NCBI RefSeq assembly: GCF_009739465.1
Contig: NZ_WHOM01000034.1
Location: 1-64,000, forward strand
Length of the DNA stretch: 64,000 nt
DNA from: Streptomyces apocyni
GTDB taxonomy: Bacteria > Actinomycetota > Actinomycetes > Streptomycetales > Streptomycetaceae
Direction: 5' to 3'
The translations under genes were made by a program, and so were the position numbers. Below are positions 43,918 to 53,931 of the stretch, piece after piece. The first letter of the stretch is position 1; every line of letters begins with the position of its first letter. The notes under the pieces were generated by a model. The model was not told the origin of the DNA, searched no databases, and was given only the letters and a program-made list of their open reading frames with translations.

Positions 43918-44949
43918 ATGGGAACCACTATGTCGTTCATCGGCCGTGACATGGCTGTCGACCTTGGGACCGCCAACACGCTGGTGTACGTCAGAGGCCG
44001 GGGAATCGTACTCAACGAACCGTCCGTGGTGGCCATCAACACCAACACGGGCGGCATCCTCGCGGTCGGCGCCGAGGCGAAGAAGATGATCGGCCGTACG
44101 CCGGGCAACATCGTCGCGGTCCGCCCGCTGAAGGACGGCGTCATCGCCGACTTCGAGATCACCGAGCGGATGCTCCGCTACTTCATCCTCAAGATCCACA
44201 AGCGCCGGTACCTCGCCCGGCCGCGCGTCGTCGTCTGCGTACCCTCCGGGATCACCGGAGTCGAACGCCGCGCCGTCATCGAGGCCTCCACCCAGGCCGG
44301 TGCCCGCCAGGTGCACATCATCGAGGAGCCCATGGCCGCGGCCATCGGCTCCGGGCTGCCGGTCCACGAGGCCACCGGCAACATGGTGGTGGACATCGGC
44401 GGCGGCACCACCGAGGTCGCCGTGATCTCGCTCGGCGGCATCGTCACCGCGCAGTCCATCCGCGTCGCGGGCGACGAACTGGACAACGCGATCATCCAGC
44501 ACATCAAGAAGGAGTACTCGCTGCTCCTCGGCGAGCGCACCGCCGAACAAATCAAGATCACCATCGGTTCCGCGTACGACATGGACAAGGACGAGCACAC
44601 CGAGATCCGCGGCCGCGACCTCGTCAGCGGACTGCCCAAGACGGTCGTGATCTCCGCGGCCGAGGTCCGCAAGGCCATCGAGGAGCCGGTCAACGCGATC
44701 GTGGACGCGGTCAAGACGACCCTCGACAAGTGCCCGCCCGAACTCTCCGGCGACGTCATGGACCGCGGCATCGTGCTCACCGGCGGCGGCGCCCTGCTGC
44801 GCGGACTGGACGAGCGGCTGCGCCGCGAGACCGGCATGCCGATCCACATCGCCGAGGACCCGCTGGACTCCGTGGCCCTCGGTTCCGGCAAGTGCGTCGA
44901 GGAGTTCGAGGCGCTCCAGCAGGTGCTGGACGCGTCGCCGCGACGGTGA
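43918..44949 (+). CDS. mreB: Rod-shape protein MreB
   Basis: A 343-aa actin homologue that in Streptomyces supports spore-wall synthesis. Phosphate 1 motif [11 protein letters not shown], phosphate 2 [15 protein letters not shown], adenosine motif [15 protein letters not shown]. The start [11 protein letters not shown] is used; MSFIGRD at 43930 is an equally possible start. First gene of the mre cluster. Confidence 0.96.
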   Translation: MGTTMSFIGRDMAVDLGTANTLVYVRGRGIVLNEPSVVAINTNTGGILAVGAEAKKMIGRTPGNIVAVRPLKDGVIADFEITERMLRYFILKIHKRRYLARPRVVVCVPSGITGVERRAVIEASTQAGARQVHIIEEPMAAAIGSGLPVHEATGNMVVDIGGGTTEVAVISLGGIVTAQSIRVAGDELDNAIIQHIKKEYSLLLGERTAEQIKITIGSAYDMDKDEHTEIRGRDLVSGLPKTVVISAAEVRKAIEEPVNAIVDAVKTTLDKCPPELSGDVMDRGIVLTGGGALLRGLDERLRRETGMPIHIAEDPLDSVALGSGKCVEEFEALQQVLDASPRR

Positions 44950-44970
44950 CGCGGCACAGTAAGATCACGC

Positions 44971-45006
44971 ATCCGCCGTACGGGCCCGCCTTTCCGTACG
45001 GCGGAT
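44971..45006 (+). terminator. Hairpin between mreB and mreC
   Basis: A perfect 13-bp stem (ATCCGCCGTACGG / CCGTACGGCGGAT) with a 10-nt loop, 21 nt after mreB. It should reduce mreCD transcription relative to mreB; TATAGA at about 45043 may restart it. Confidence 0.8.
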
Positions 45007-45093
45007 CGTTGCTGCCGACATCGCCAGGCAACCCCGGGTGATATAGAGGGCATTACCCACCCATTCCGATGAGGAAGGCACGGCCGCCGCACT

Positions 45094-46047
45094 GTGAGGG
45101 ACACACGAGAGAGTCGGCTGCTCCTGGTGCTGCTGATCGCCATCGCGTTCGCACTGATCACGGTGGACATCAGAGGCGGTGAGGAGTCTCCGGTCGAGGG
45201 TGCCCGCAAAGCCGCCGCGACGGTCTTCGGACCCGTACAGAACGGCGTGGCCGGAGCCGTCGACCCGGTCGGCAACGCCATAGCGGCGGTACGTGACTCC
45301 GACGACCGGCACAGCCGCATCAGCGAACTCGAACGCGAGAACGCGGCGCTCAAGGCCAAACTGGGCAGCGACGACCGCAACCGCAGCCGGGTCCGCCAGC
45401 TCGACAACATGCTCAAGAAGGCGGGCGCGGGCCAGTACGCGATCAAGGGCGCCGAGGTCATCGCCATAGGGGCGAGCCAGGGCTTCTCCTGGACCGTCAC
45501 CATCGACGCCGGGGCACGCGACGGCATCACCCGCGACATGACCGTCCTGAACGGCGACGGCCTGGTCGGCAGGGTCACCACGGTCGGCCCGTCCACCGCC
45601 ACGGTCCTGCTCGCCAGCGACCCCGGCTTCACCGTCGGCACCCGGATGGAAGGCAACGACGAACTCGGCTTCGCCACCGGACGCGGCGACCGCGCCCTCG
45701 CCGTACAGATGCTCAACGGCAAGGCCAAGGTCAAGGCGGGCGACCGGATGGTCACCTTCGGCTCGCAGGCCGACAAGCCGTTCGTCCCCGGCGTCCCGCT
45801 CGGCGAGATCGTCCGCGTCGACCCCTCAGGCGGCGACCTCACCCGCACCGTCTACGTGAAGCCCTACGTCGCCTTCTCCCAGCTGGACATCGTCGGAGTC
45901 GTCGTCGAAGCGCCCCGCAAGGACCCCCGCGACAAGGTCCTCCCGGAGCCGCCCAAGCCGAAGCCGACCCCGACCGTGACCGTCACGGTCACTCCGTCGG
46001 AAGACGCCCCCGCAGACGGGCCCGCCGACGGATACGAGCAGGAGTAG
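45094..46047 (+). CDS. mreC: Rod-shape protein MreC
   Basis: A 317-aa membrane-anchored elongasome protein: one N-terminal helix (LLLVLLIAIAFALITVDI), a coiled coil (RISELERENAALKAKLGSDD), and two beta domains (GFSWTVTIDAGARDGI ... DPGFTVGTRME). The tail is Pro/Thr-rich and variable. GTG start. mreD follows after 6 nt. Confidence 0.95.
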   Translation: MRDTRESRLLLVLLIAIAFALITVDIRGGEESPVEGARKAAATVFGPVQNGVAGAVDPVGNAIAAVRDSDDRHSRISELERENAALKAKLGSDDRNRSRVRQLDNMLKKAGAGQYAIKGAEVIAIGASQGFSWTVTIDAGARDGITRDMTVLNGDGLVGRVTTVGPSTATVLLASDPGFTVGTRMEGNDELGFATGRGDRALAVQMLNGKAKVKAGDRMVTFGSQADKPFVPGVPLGEIVRVDPSGGDLTRTVYVKPYVAFSQLDIVGVVVEAPRKDPRDKVLPEPPKPKPTPTVTVTVTPSEDAPADGPADGYEQE

Positions 46048-46053
46048 CAGCAG

Positions 46054-46725
46054 ATGCGTTTCAACCGGATGCTCCTGGCCACCACCCTGGTGACCGTCGC
46101 GCTGGTCGTCCAGGTCACCATCCTCGCCCGACTGCACCTGCCGGGCGCCGTCCCCGACCTGCTGCTGCTCACCGTCCTTGGCCTCGCCCTGGTCTACGGC
46201 CATGTCAGCGGCGCCCTGATCGGCTTCGGCGCCGGACTGCTCGCCGACCTCGCGCCGCCCGCCGAGCACGCCGCGGGCCGCTACGCCCTGGTGCTCTGCG
46301 TCATCGGCTACCTCGCCGGACTGGTCAAGCCCGAGAAGGGCCAGGTCCGCTCCGCCACCGGGCCACTAATCGTCGTCGTCGGCGCGGCGGTCGGCGCGAC
46401 GCTCCTCTACGCCGGTGTCGGCACCCTCGTCGGCGACACCGCCGCCCACCATGTGGGCCTCGGCAACCTGCTGTTCACCGCCGCCCTCTACGACCTGCTG
46501 CTCGCGCCGTTCGTCGTCCCCGGCGTGATGGCGCTGGCCAGACGGGCCGACAACGACCCGCTCGGCGAGACCGGCGGCAGCGGCCAGGCCAGCGACGTCT
46601 CCTCCGGCTGGCTCTCCGGCGGCACCGGACTGAGCATCGGCGGCCAGCGCGGCGGGCTGCGCACCAAGATGGCCAAAACCAAGGCGGCACGCGCCGGACG
46701 CATCAAGGGGGTCAAGCGGCTGTGA
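46054..46725 (+). CDS. mreD: Rod-shape protein MreD
   Basis: A 223-aa protein with five to six membrane helices and the MreD pattern (LPGAVPDLLLLTVLGLALVYG; GFGAGLLADLAPPAEH). The last 50 residues are a basic cytosolic extension (KMAKTKAARAGRIKGVKRL) longer than in E. coli MreD. Confidence 0.93.
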   Translation: MRFNRMLLATTLVTVALVVQVTILARLHLPGAVPDLLLLTVLGLALVYGHVSGALIGFGAGLLADLAPPAEHAAGRYALVLCVIGYLAGLVKPEKGQVRSATGPLIVVVGAAVGATLLYAGVGTLVGDTAAHHVGLGNLLFTAALYDLLLAPFVVPGVMALARRADNDPLGETGGSGQASDVSSGWLSGGTGLSIGGQRGGLRTKMAKTKAARAGRIKGVKRL

Positions 46726-46782
46726 CGACGACGATCCGGCCGACGAACCACGCCGCCGCGACCGACTGACCAGGGGGCAGAC

Positions 46783-49080
46783 GTGACCAATATTCCCGAG
46801 ACCGGCAGGACCCCCCGCGTCCAGATCCGGCTCATCATGATCCAGATCCTGGTTCTGTCGCTGCTCCTCACTCTCGGCGGCCGCCTCTGGTACCTACAGA
46901 TCCGCAACGGCGACGAGTACGCCAGCGAGGCCAGCGGCAACCACGTCCAACGCGTCGTCACCCCCGCCGTGCGCGGCTCCATCCTGGACGCCCGTGGCGT
47001 CCCGCTCGCCGACAACGAAACCCGCCTCGTCGTCTCCGCGTCCCGAACTGACCTGATGAAGATGCGGGACGACGGCGACGCTGTGCTCACCCGGCTCGCC
47101 GAGGTCCTCGGTATGAAGCCCAAGGACGTCGCCGACAAGGTCCGCCTCTGCAACGCCGAAACACCGCAGCCCTGCTGGAACGGCTCCCCGTACCAGCCCA
47201 TCCCGATCACCGACGAGGCCACCCCCAAGCAGGCCCTGCAGATCCGCGAACGCGCCGAGGACTTCCCCGGCATCACCGCCGAGCCCACCGCCGTACGCCG
47301 CTACACCGCACCCGGCAAGGCCAACACCGCCCAGGTGCTCGGCTACCTCTCGCCCGTCACCGACGACGAGATCCAGGCCGCCAAGGACAGCGAGTCCCCC
47401 TATCTGCGCTCCGACCAGGTCGGCCGCTCCGGACTCGAGCGCACCTACGACAAGCAGCTGCGCGGCAAGGCAGGCGTGACCGCCTACGAGGTCGACAAGC
47501 TGGGCCGCGTCATGGACCAGACCCAGAGCGACCCAGCCCGGCCCGGCTCCAACGTCGTGACCAGCATCGACGCCCACGTCCAGCGCGTCGCCGAGTACGA
47601 GCTCAACCAGGCGATGAAGCTCGCTCGTACCCAGACCGACAAGATCACCGGTCGTAAGTACGAGGCGGACTCGGGCGCCGTGGTCGTCATGGAGTCCAAG
47701 ACCGGCCGGGTGGTGGCCATGGCCTCCGCCCCGGACTACGACCCCAACGCCTGGGTCGGCGGGATCTCCGGCAAGGACTACGCCAAGCTCACCGGCGAGA
47801 AGTCCAACAACCCGCTGCTCAACCGCGCCATCCAGGGCCAGGCCGCACCCGGGTCCATCTTCAAGGTGGTCTCCGCGAGCGCCGCCGTCCGGGCCGGATA
47901 CCCGTTCAACGGCCGCTACAACTGCTCCAGCTCGTACAGCCTCGGCGGCCAGAGCTTCGCCAACTTCGAGTCCAAGGGGTACGGACCGATCAGCCTCGGC
48001 CGGGCCCTGGAAGTCTCCTGCAACACCGTCTTCTACGCGCTCGGCCACAAGGAGTGGCAGCGCGACGGCGGCATCAAGCCGAAGAAGGGCGCCAACGACT
48101 GGTTCTACAAGACCGCGCGCGACTTCGGGCTCGGCGCGGAGACCGGCATCGACCTGCCGAACGAAGTCACCGGGCGCATCCCGGACCGCCAGTGGAAGAA
48201 GGACTACTGGCAGGCCAACAAGGACGCCTGGTGCAAGCAGGGCAAGCGGCGCGGCGACTACGCCGAGCGGATCGCGTACGAGAACTGCCTCGAAGGCAAC
48301 CGGCTGCGGGCCGGTGACAGCGTCAACTACGCCATCGGCCAGGGCGACATCCTGGTCACCCCCATCCAGATGGCCACCGCCTACGCGGCCATCAGCAACG
48401 GCGGCACGCTGTACGACCCCACCGTCGGCAAGGCCGTCATCAGCCCCGACGGCAAGAAGATCACCGAGATCAAGCCCACCTCGCACGGCAAGCTGCCGAT
48501 AGGGGCCAAGACCATCAAGCAGCTGAACGGCGCGCTGAGGGACGTGGCGACCCAGGGCACCGCTTCCTGGCGGTTCGGCGGCTGGCCACACGACAAGATC
48601 CCGATGCACGCCAAGACCGGCACCGCCCAGGTCTACGGCAAGCAGACCACCTCCTGGCTCGCGACCTACACCAAAGACTTCACGGTCGTCATGACGATCT
48701 CCCAGGCGGGCACCGGCTCCGGCGCATCCGGACCGGCCGTCCGCAACATCTACAACGCCATGTACGGCCTCGACGAGAACGGCAAGCAAAGCCTCAAGAA
48801 GGCCCTGCTGCCCAAGCCCCAGAAGAAGCTGCCCAAGATCGACTCGGACGGCTCGATCCACGCGCCCAAGGTCAGGCCGTACGAGCCCCTGAAGGAAGAA
48901 GACCCCGTGGACGACCCGGCAGGCGAGGAGGAAGTGTTCACGGCCGGACCTCCCGGATTCGGCGGATCACCTGGAGTCGGTGGATCGCCCGGAGTCGGCG
49001 GGCTCGGCGGAGCGCCGGGCGGAGCGCCACCGGCCGGACTGCCCCCGGCCGGAGCCCCGGTCACCGGAAGGCAGCCCTGA
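46783..49080 (+). CDS. Class B penicillin-binding protein 2 (elongation transpeptidase)
   Basis: A 765-aa cell-wall transpeptidase, MrdA/PBP2 type. One N-terminal membrane helix (IQILVLSLLLTLGGRLWYLQI), dimerisation domain, then transpeptidase motifs SIFK (Ser about 358), SCN and KTGTAQ. The C-terminal 60 residues are Gly/Pro-rich (GGSPGVGGSPGVGG), an unusual extracellular tail. Its stop overlaps the start of the rodA-like gene (TGATG), so the glycosyltransferase-transpeptidase pair is made together. Confidence 0.95.
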   Translation: MTNIPETGRTPRVQIRLIMIQILVLSLLLTLGGRLWYLQIRNGDEYASEASGNHVQRVVTPAVRGSILDARGVPLADNETRLVVSASRTDLMKMRDDGDAVLTRLAEVLGMKPKDVADKVRLCNAETPQPCWNGSPYQPIPITDEATPKQALQIRERAEDFPGITAEPTAVRRYTAPGKANTAQVLGYLSPVTDDEIQAAKDSESPYLRSDQVGRSGLERTYDKQLRGKAGVTAYEVDKLGRVMDQTQSDPARPGSNVVTSIDAHVQRVAEYELNQAMKLARTQTDKITGRKYEADSGAVVVMESKTGRVVAMASAPDYDPNAWVGGISGKDYAKLTGEKSNNPLLNRAIQGQAAPGSIFKVVSASAAVRAGYPFNGRYNCSSSYSLGGQSFANFESKGYGPISLGRALEVSCNTVFYALGHKEWQRDGGIKPKKGANDWFYKTARDFGLGAETGIDLPNEVTGRIPDRQWKKDYWQANKDAWCKQGKRRGDYAERIAYENCLEGNRLRAGDSVNYAIGQGDILVTPIQMATAYAAISNGGTLYDPTVGKAVISPDGKKITEIKPTSHGKLPIGAKTIKQLNGALRDVATQGTASWRFGGWPHDKIPMHAKTGTAQVYGKQTTSWLATYTKDFTVVMTISQAGTGSGASGPAVRNIYNAMYGLDENGKQSLKKALLPKPQKKLPKIDSDGSIHAPKVRPYEPLKEEDPVDDPAGEEEVFTAGPPGFGGSPGVGGSPGVGGLGGAPGGAPPAGLPPAGAPVTGRQP

Positions 49081-50270
49081 TGACCAGCGGCTTCTCCGTA
49101 TCCGGATACGGCCCCGACCGGGTCGGCCTCTCCAAGCTGCTGGCCCGCGACTCCGTCGTCCGCAGGCTCGACTGGCCGCTGCTGGTGTCCGCGCTCGCCC
49201 TCTCCCTGATCGGTACGGTCCTGGTCTACTCGGCCACCCGCAACCGCACCGAGCTCAACCAGGGTGACCCGTACTTCTTCCTCACCCGGCACGCGATGAA
49301 CACCGGCATCGGCGTCGCCCTCATGATCGGCATGCTCTGGATCGGGCACCGCGCGCTGCGCACCGCCCTGCCCGTGCTCTACGGCCTCTCCGTCTTCCTG
49401 ATGCTGCTCGTCCTCACCCCGATGGGCGCCACCATCAACGGCGCCCGCTCCTGGCTGGTGATCGCCGGGTTCTCGCTCCAGCCGTCCGAGTTCGTCAAGA
49501 TCACGGTGATCCTGGGGATGGCGATGCTGCTCGCCGCCCGGGTGGACGCGGGCGACCGCACCTACCCCGACCACCGCACCGTCGCCCAGGCCCTCGCCCT
49601 GGCGGTGGTACCGATCGTGATCATCATGCTGATGCCGGACCTCGGCACCGTCATGGTGCTCGCGGTGATCATCCTCGGCGTACTGCTCGGCTCCGGAGCC
49701 TCCAACCGCTGGGTGCTCGGACTGCTCGGCGCGGGCGCGGGGGGTGCCGTCGCCGTCTGGCAGCTCGGCGTACTCGACGAGTACCAGATCAACCGCTTCG
49801 CGGCCTTCGCCAACCCCGCTCTCGACCCGGCGGGCGTCGGCTACAACACCAACCAGGCGCGCATCGCGATCGGCTCCGGCGGCCTGACCGGCACCGGCCT
49901 CTTCCAGGGCAGCCAGACCACCGGCCAGTTCGTCCCCGAGCAGCAGACCGACTTCGTCTTCACCGTCGCGGGCGAGGAACTCGGCTTCCTCGGCGCCGGA
50001 CTGATCATCCTGCTCTTCGGCGTGGTGCTCTGGCGGGCCTGCCGCATCGCCCGCGCCACCACCGAGCTCTACAGCACCATCGTCGCCGCCGGAATCATCG
50101 CCTGGTTCGCCTTCCAGACCTTCCAGAACATCGGGATGGCCCTGGGCATCATGCCGGTGTCCGGGCTGCCGCTGCCCTTCGTGTCGTACGGCGGTACGGC
50201 GATGTTCGCCGTGTGGATGGCCATCGGCCTGCTCCAGTCGATAAAGATCCAACGCCCGCTGTCCGCGTAG
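49080..50270 (+). CDS. sfr: RodA/FtsW/SpoVE family peptidoglycan glycosyltransferase (Sfr)
   Basis: A 396-aa SEDS protein with ten membrane helices; polymerises lipid II with the upstream PBP. Conserved stretches: GARSWLVIAGFSLQPSEFVK with the SEDS loop, and the C-terminal MPVSGLPLPFVSYGGTA signature. In Streptomyces this copy is called sfr and acts in spore-wall formation. Confidence 0.94.
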   Translation: MTSGFSVSGYGPDRVGLSKLLARDSVVRRLDWPLLVSALALSLIGTVLVYSATRNRTELNQGDPYFFLTRHAMNTGIGVALMIGMLWIGHRALRTALPVLYGLSVFLMLLVLTPMGATINGARSWLVIAGFSLQPSEFVKITVILGMAMLLAARVDAGDRTYPDHRTVAQALALAVVPIVIIMLMPDLGTVMVLAVIILGVLLGSGASNRWVLGLLGAGAGGAVAVWQLGVLDEYQINRFAAFANPALDPAGVGYNTNQARIAIGSGGLTGTGLFQGSQTTGQFVPEQQTDFVFTVAGEELGFLGAGLIILLFGVVLWRACRIARATTELYSTIVAAGIIAWFAFQTFQNIGMALGIMPVSGLPLPFVSYGGTAMFAVWMAIGLLQSIKIQRPLSA

Positions 50271-50335
50271 GTCCGTGCGGACGGTCTGCGGAGGCGGTCA
50301 GCGGAGGCGGTCTGCCCAGCAGACGACTTCGCGAC

Positions 50336-50350
50336 TAAATTCGATTTATG
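50336..50350 (+). promoter_or_regulatory. Leaderless promoter of the CYTH-CHAD gene, with operator-like repeat
   Basis: TAAATT (50336-50341) is followed after 6 nt by the ATG, with no SD. An inverted repeat GTCTGC-CCA-GCAGAC (50310-50324) sits over the -35 position and could be a repressor site. Confidence 0.5.
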
Positions 50351-51946
50351 GCGGAGACGAAGCGCGAGATCGAGCGAAAGTACGAGGGTTCCTCAGCAGC
50401 GGCCGAGGGCACCAACCTCCCCGACCTGACCAAGGTCGCCGGAGTGTCGGCCGTCGTCGACGAGGGCGTCGCCGAACTCGACGCGACCTACTACGACACG
50501 GCCGACCTCAGGCTCGCGGCGGCCAGCCGCACCCTGCGCCGCCGCACCGGCGGCGACGACGCGGGCTGGCACCTGAAACTTCCGGTCGCCACCGGCGTAC
50601 GGGACGAGATCCGGGCCCCGCTCTCCGACACCGTGCCGCGCACGCTCGCCGGGCTCGTCCGGGCCGTCGTCAGGGAAGCGGAGCTGGTCCCGGTGGTCCG
50701 GCTGATCTCCTCCCGCGACGTACGCCATCTCGTGGACGCGGACGGCGCCCTGCTGGCCGAGCTCAGCGTGGACGCGGTGCGCGCCGAGCGGCTCACCGAC
50801 GGTGGCGGCACATCGGAGTGGACCGAGATCGAGGTGGAGCTGGCGGACGGCGGCGACCCGGCCCTGCTGGACAAGGTCGAGAAGAAGCTCCTCAAGGCGG
50901 GTCTGCGCCCATCGGCCTGGGCGTCGAAGCTGGCCAGGGCACTGGCCGACACGGCACCGGAGGGGACCGAGGCGGCCGCGGACGAGTCCGGCACGAAGTC
51001 AGGCAGCAAGGCGAAGGCGAAGGCGGAGGCAAAGGACAAGGCGAAGGACGACGGCCCCCCGACCGCCGGAGACCACGTCCTCGCCTACCTCCGCACCCAG
51101 CGCGACGCCCTCGTCGAACTCGACCCCGCTGCCCGCCGCGATCTCCCCGACTCCGTGCACCAGATGCGGGTCGCCACCCGTCGTATGCGCAGCGCCTTCC
51201 GCTCGTACCGCAAGGTCATCGACCGGGCCGTCACGGACCCCATCGGCGACGAACTCAAGTGGCTGGCCGCCGAACTCGGCGTCGACCGGGACCGCGAGGT
51301 GCTCACCGAGCGCATCCAGCAGGGCCTGACCGAACTGCCCAGAACCCTGATCAGCGGCCCGGTACGCGGCCGCCTGCGCACCTGGAGCGCCGCCCGCCGC
51401 TCCGGTTCGCGCCGCCACCTCGTCGCCGTACTCGACAGCAAGCGGTACCTCGCGCTGCTCGACACCCTGGACGCCCTGCTCGACGCGCCCCCGCTGCGCC
51501 CCGCCGCGGCCAAGCCCCCCGCCGCCGTCATCGCCAAGGCCGTACTGCGCGACTACAAGCGCCTCTCCGCACACGTCCAGGAGGCCCTGGACGCCCCACC
51601 CGCGACCGAAGCCCGCGACCTCGCGATGCATGAGGCCCGCAAGAAGGCCAAGCGCACCCGGTACGCGGCCGAGGCGGCGACCCCCGCGCTCGGCAAGCCC
51701 GCCAAGAGACTCGTCCGCTACATGAAGGACCTGCAGAACCTGCTCGGCGAGCACCAGGACAGCGTCATGGTCCGCGGCGCCCTGCGTGACCTGGCCGCCC
51801 AGGCCCACGCGGCGGGCGAGAGCTCCTTCACGTACGGCGTCCTGTACGGCCGCGAAGAGCACAAGGCAGCCGCGTACGAGGACCAGCTTCCCGCCAAGAG
51901 CCCAGGCCAGCACCCCTCCTACGCCGCTGATCTTCGAGCGGGCTGA
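50348..51946 (+). CDS. CYTH and CHAD domain protein
   Basis: A 532-aa protein. N-terminal CYTH domain (KREIERKYE, the EXEXK signature, residues about 4-210) binds inorganic polyphosphates or triphosphates; a Lys/Ala/Asp-rich linker (about 215-240) leads to a CHAD helical domain (VHQMRVATRRMRSAFRSYRK ... HEARKKAKRTRYAAEA) whose conserved His/Arg bind polyphosphate. A role in polyphosphate handling is likely but not proven. Confidence 0.9.
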   Translation: MAETKREIERKYEGSSAAAEGTNLPDLTKVAGVSAVVDEGVAELDATYYDTADLRLAAASRTLRRRTGGDDAGWHLKLPVATGVRDEIRAPLSDTVPRTLAGLVRAVVREAELVPVVRLISSRDVRHLVDADGALLAELSVDAVRAERLTDGGGTSEWTEIEVELADGGDPALLDKVEKKLLKAGLRPSAWASKLARALADTAPEGTEAAADESGTKSGSKAKAKAEAKDKAKDDGPPTAGDHVLAYLRTQRDALVELDPAARRDLPDSVHQMRVATRRMRSAFRSYRKVIDRAVTDPIGDELKWLAAELGVDRDREVLTERIQQGLTELPRTLISGPVRGRLRTWSAARRSGSRRHLVAVLDSKRYLALLDTLDALLDAPPLRPAAAKPPAAVIAKAVLRDYKRLSAHVQEALDAPPATEARDLAMHEARKKAKRTRYAAEAATPALGKPAKRLVRYMKDLQNLLGEHQDSVMVRGALRDLAAQAHAAGESSFTYGVLYGREEHKAAAYEDQLPAKSPGQHPSYAADLRAG

Positions 51947-52005
51947 CACGTTCGCAAAGCAGGTTAGGCTTGAGGGTCACCCCTGCCAGCTCATGAAGGT
52001 TCGCG

Positions 52006-53931
52006 ATGCCTGTCGAGTCCGTCTTTCCTCAGCTCGAGGCTCTGCTCCCGCATGTGCAGAAGCCCATCCAGTACGTAGGCGGAGAGCTCAACTCCACCGT
52101 CAAGCCGTGGGAAAGCTGTGACGTCCGCTGGGCGCTCATGTACCCGGACGCGTACGAGGTCGGACTGCCCAACCAGGGCGTCATGATCCTCTACGAGGTA
52201 CTCAACGAGCGCGAGGGCGTACTCGCCGAGCGCACCTACAGCGTCTGGCCGGACCTCGAAGAGCTGATGCGCGAGCACCAGGTCCCGCAGTTCACCGTGG
52301 ACAGCCACCGCCCCGTCAAGGCCTTCGACGTCTTCGGGCTCTCCTTCTCCACCGAGCTCGGCTACACCAACATGCTCACCGCCCTGGACCTCGCGGGCAT
52401 CCCGCTGGAGGCCAAGGACCGCGGCCTGGACGACCCGATCGTGCTCGCCGGAGGCCACGCCGCCTTCAACCCCGAGACGATCGCGGACTTCATCGACTGC
52501 GCGGTGATCGGTGACGGCGAGCAGGCCGTACTGGAGATCACCGAGATCATCCGGGCCTGGAAGTCGGAGGGCCGCCCCGGCGGCCGCGAGGAGGTCCTCT
52601 TCCGCCTCGCCAAGACCGGCGGCGTGTACGTCCCCGGCTTCTACGACGTCGAGTACCTCCCGGACGGCCGCATCGGCCGCGTCGTACCCAACAAGTCCGG
52701 CGTCCCGTGGCGGGTCTCCAAGCACACCGTCATGGACCTGGACGAGTGGCCCTACCCCAAGCAGCCGCTGGTCCCGCTCGCCGAGACCGTGCACGAGCGG
52801 ATGTCCGTGGAGATCTTCCGCGGCTGTACGCGCGGCTGCCGCTTCTGCCAGGCGGGCATGATCACCCGCCCGGTGCGCGAGCGCTCGATCACTGGCATCG
52901 GCGACATGGTCGACAAGGGCCTGAAGGCGACCGGCTTCGAAGAGGTGGGCCTGCTCTCCCTCTCCTCGGCCGACCACTCCGAGATCGCCGACGTCGCCAA
53001 GGGCCTCGCGGACCGGTACGAGGAAGACAAGATCGGCCTCTCGCTGCCCTCCACCCGCGTGGACGCCTTCAACGTCGACCTCGCCAACGAACTGACCCGC
53101 AACGGCCGCCGCTCCGGACTGACCTTCGCCCCCGAGGGCGGCTCCGAGCGCATGCGCAAGGTCATCAACAAGATGGTGTCCGAAGAGGACCTGATCCGCA
53201 CCGTCTCCACGGCCTACGGCAACGGCTGGCGCCAGGTGAAGCTGTACTTCATGTGCGGCCTGCCCACCGAGACCGACGACGACGTCCTGCAGATCGCCGA
53301 CATGGCGACCAAGGTCATCCAGAAGGGCCGCGAGGTCTCCGGCAAGAACGACATCCGCTGCACGGTCTCCATCGGCGGCTTCGTCCCCAAGCCGCACACC
53401 CCCTTCCAGTGGGCCCCGCAGCTCTCCTCCGAGGAGACCGACGCCCGCCTGGCCAAGCTCCGCGACAAGATCCGCGGCGACAAGAAGTACGGCCGCTCCA
53501 TCGGCTTCCGCTACCACGACGGCAAGCCCGGCATCATCGAGGGCCTGCTCTCCCGAGGCGACCGCCGCGTCGCCTCGGTCATCCGCGCCGTGTACGAGGA
53601 CGGCGGCCGCTTCGACGGCTGGCGCGAGCACTTCAGCTACGACCGCTGGATCGCGTGCGCCGAGAAGACGCTCCCGCAGTTCGGCGTGGACGTCGACTGG
53701 TACACCACCCGCGAGCGCTCGTACGAGGAGGTCCTGCCCTGGGACCACCTGGACTCCGGCCTGGACAAGGACTGGCTCTGGGAGGACTGGCAGGACGCCC
53801 TGGACGAGACCGAGGTCGAGGACTGCCGCTGGACGCCGTGCTTCGACTGTGGCGTGTGTCCGCAGATGGACACGCAGATCCAGATCGGCCCGACGGGCAG
53901 GAAGTTGCTGCCGCTCACGGTCAACAAGTAG
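52006..53931 (+). CDS. TIGR03960-type B12-binding-like radical SAM protein
   Basis: A 641-aa protein with an N-terminal cobalamin-binding-like domain and the radical SAM cluster motif CTRGCRFC (Cys 274, 278, 281), followed by the SAM barrel and a C-terminal part with DCGVCP. This family (TIGR03960) is always linked to a DUF2344 protein and often to rne; it is thought to modify RNA or a translation component, substrate unknown. ATG with GAAGG upstream. The DUF2344 partner is 4.5 kb downstream here instead of adjacent. Confidence 0.92.
   Translation: MPVESVFPQLEALLPHVQKPIQYVGGELNSTVKPWESCDVRWALMYPDAYEVGLPNQGVMILYEVLNEREGVLAERTYSVWPDLEELMREHQVPQFTVDSHRPVKAFDVFGLSFSTELGYTNMLTALDLAGIPLEAKDRGLDDPIVLAGGHAAFNPETIADFIDCAVIGDGEQAVLEITEIIRAWKSEGRPGGREEVLFRLAKTGGVYVPGFYDVEYLPDGRIGRVVPNKSGVPWRVSKHTVMDLDEWPYPKQPLVPLAETVHERMSVEIFRGCTRGCRFCQAGMITRPVRERSITGIGDMVDKGLKATGFEEVGLLSLSSADHSEIADVAKGLADRYEEDKIGLSLPSTRVDAFNVDLANELTRNGRRSGLTFAPEGGSERMRKVINKMVSEEDLIRTVSTAYGNGWRQVKLYFMCGLPTETDDDVLQIADMATKVIQKGREVSGKNDIRCTVSIGGFVPKPHTPFQWAPQLSSEETDARLAKLRDKIRGDKKYGRSIGFRYHDGKPGIIEGLLSRGDRRVASVIRAVYEDGGRFDGWREHFSYDRWIACAEKTLPQFGVDVDWYTTRERSYEEVLPWDHLDSGLDKDWLWEDWQDALDETEVEDCRWTPCFDCGVCPQMDTQIQIGPTGRKLLPLTVNK

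Noticed and set aside
46894..48861. 655-codon frame opposite the PBP gene
   Set aside because: Antisense shadow; the plus-strand PBP has all transpeptidase motifs.
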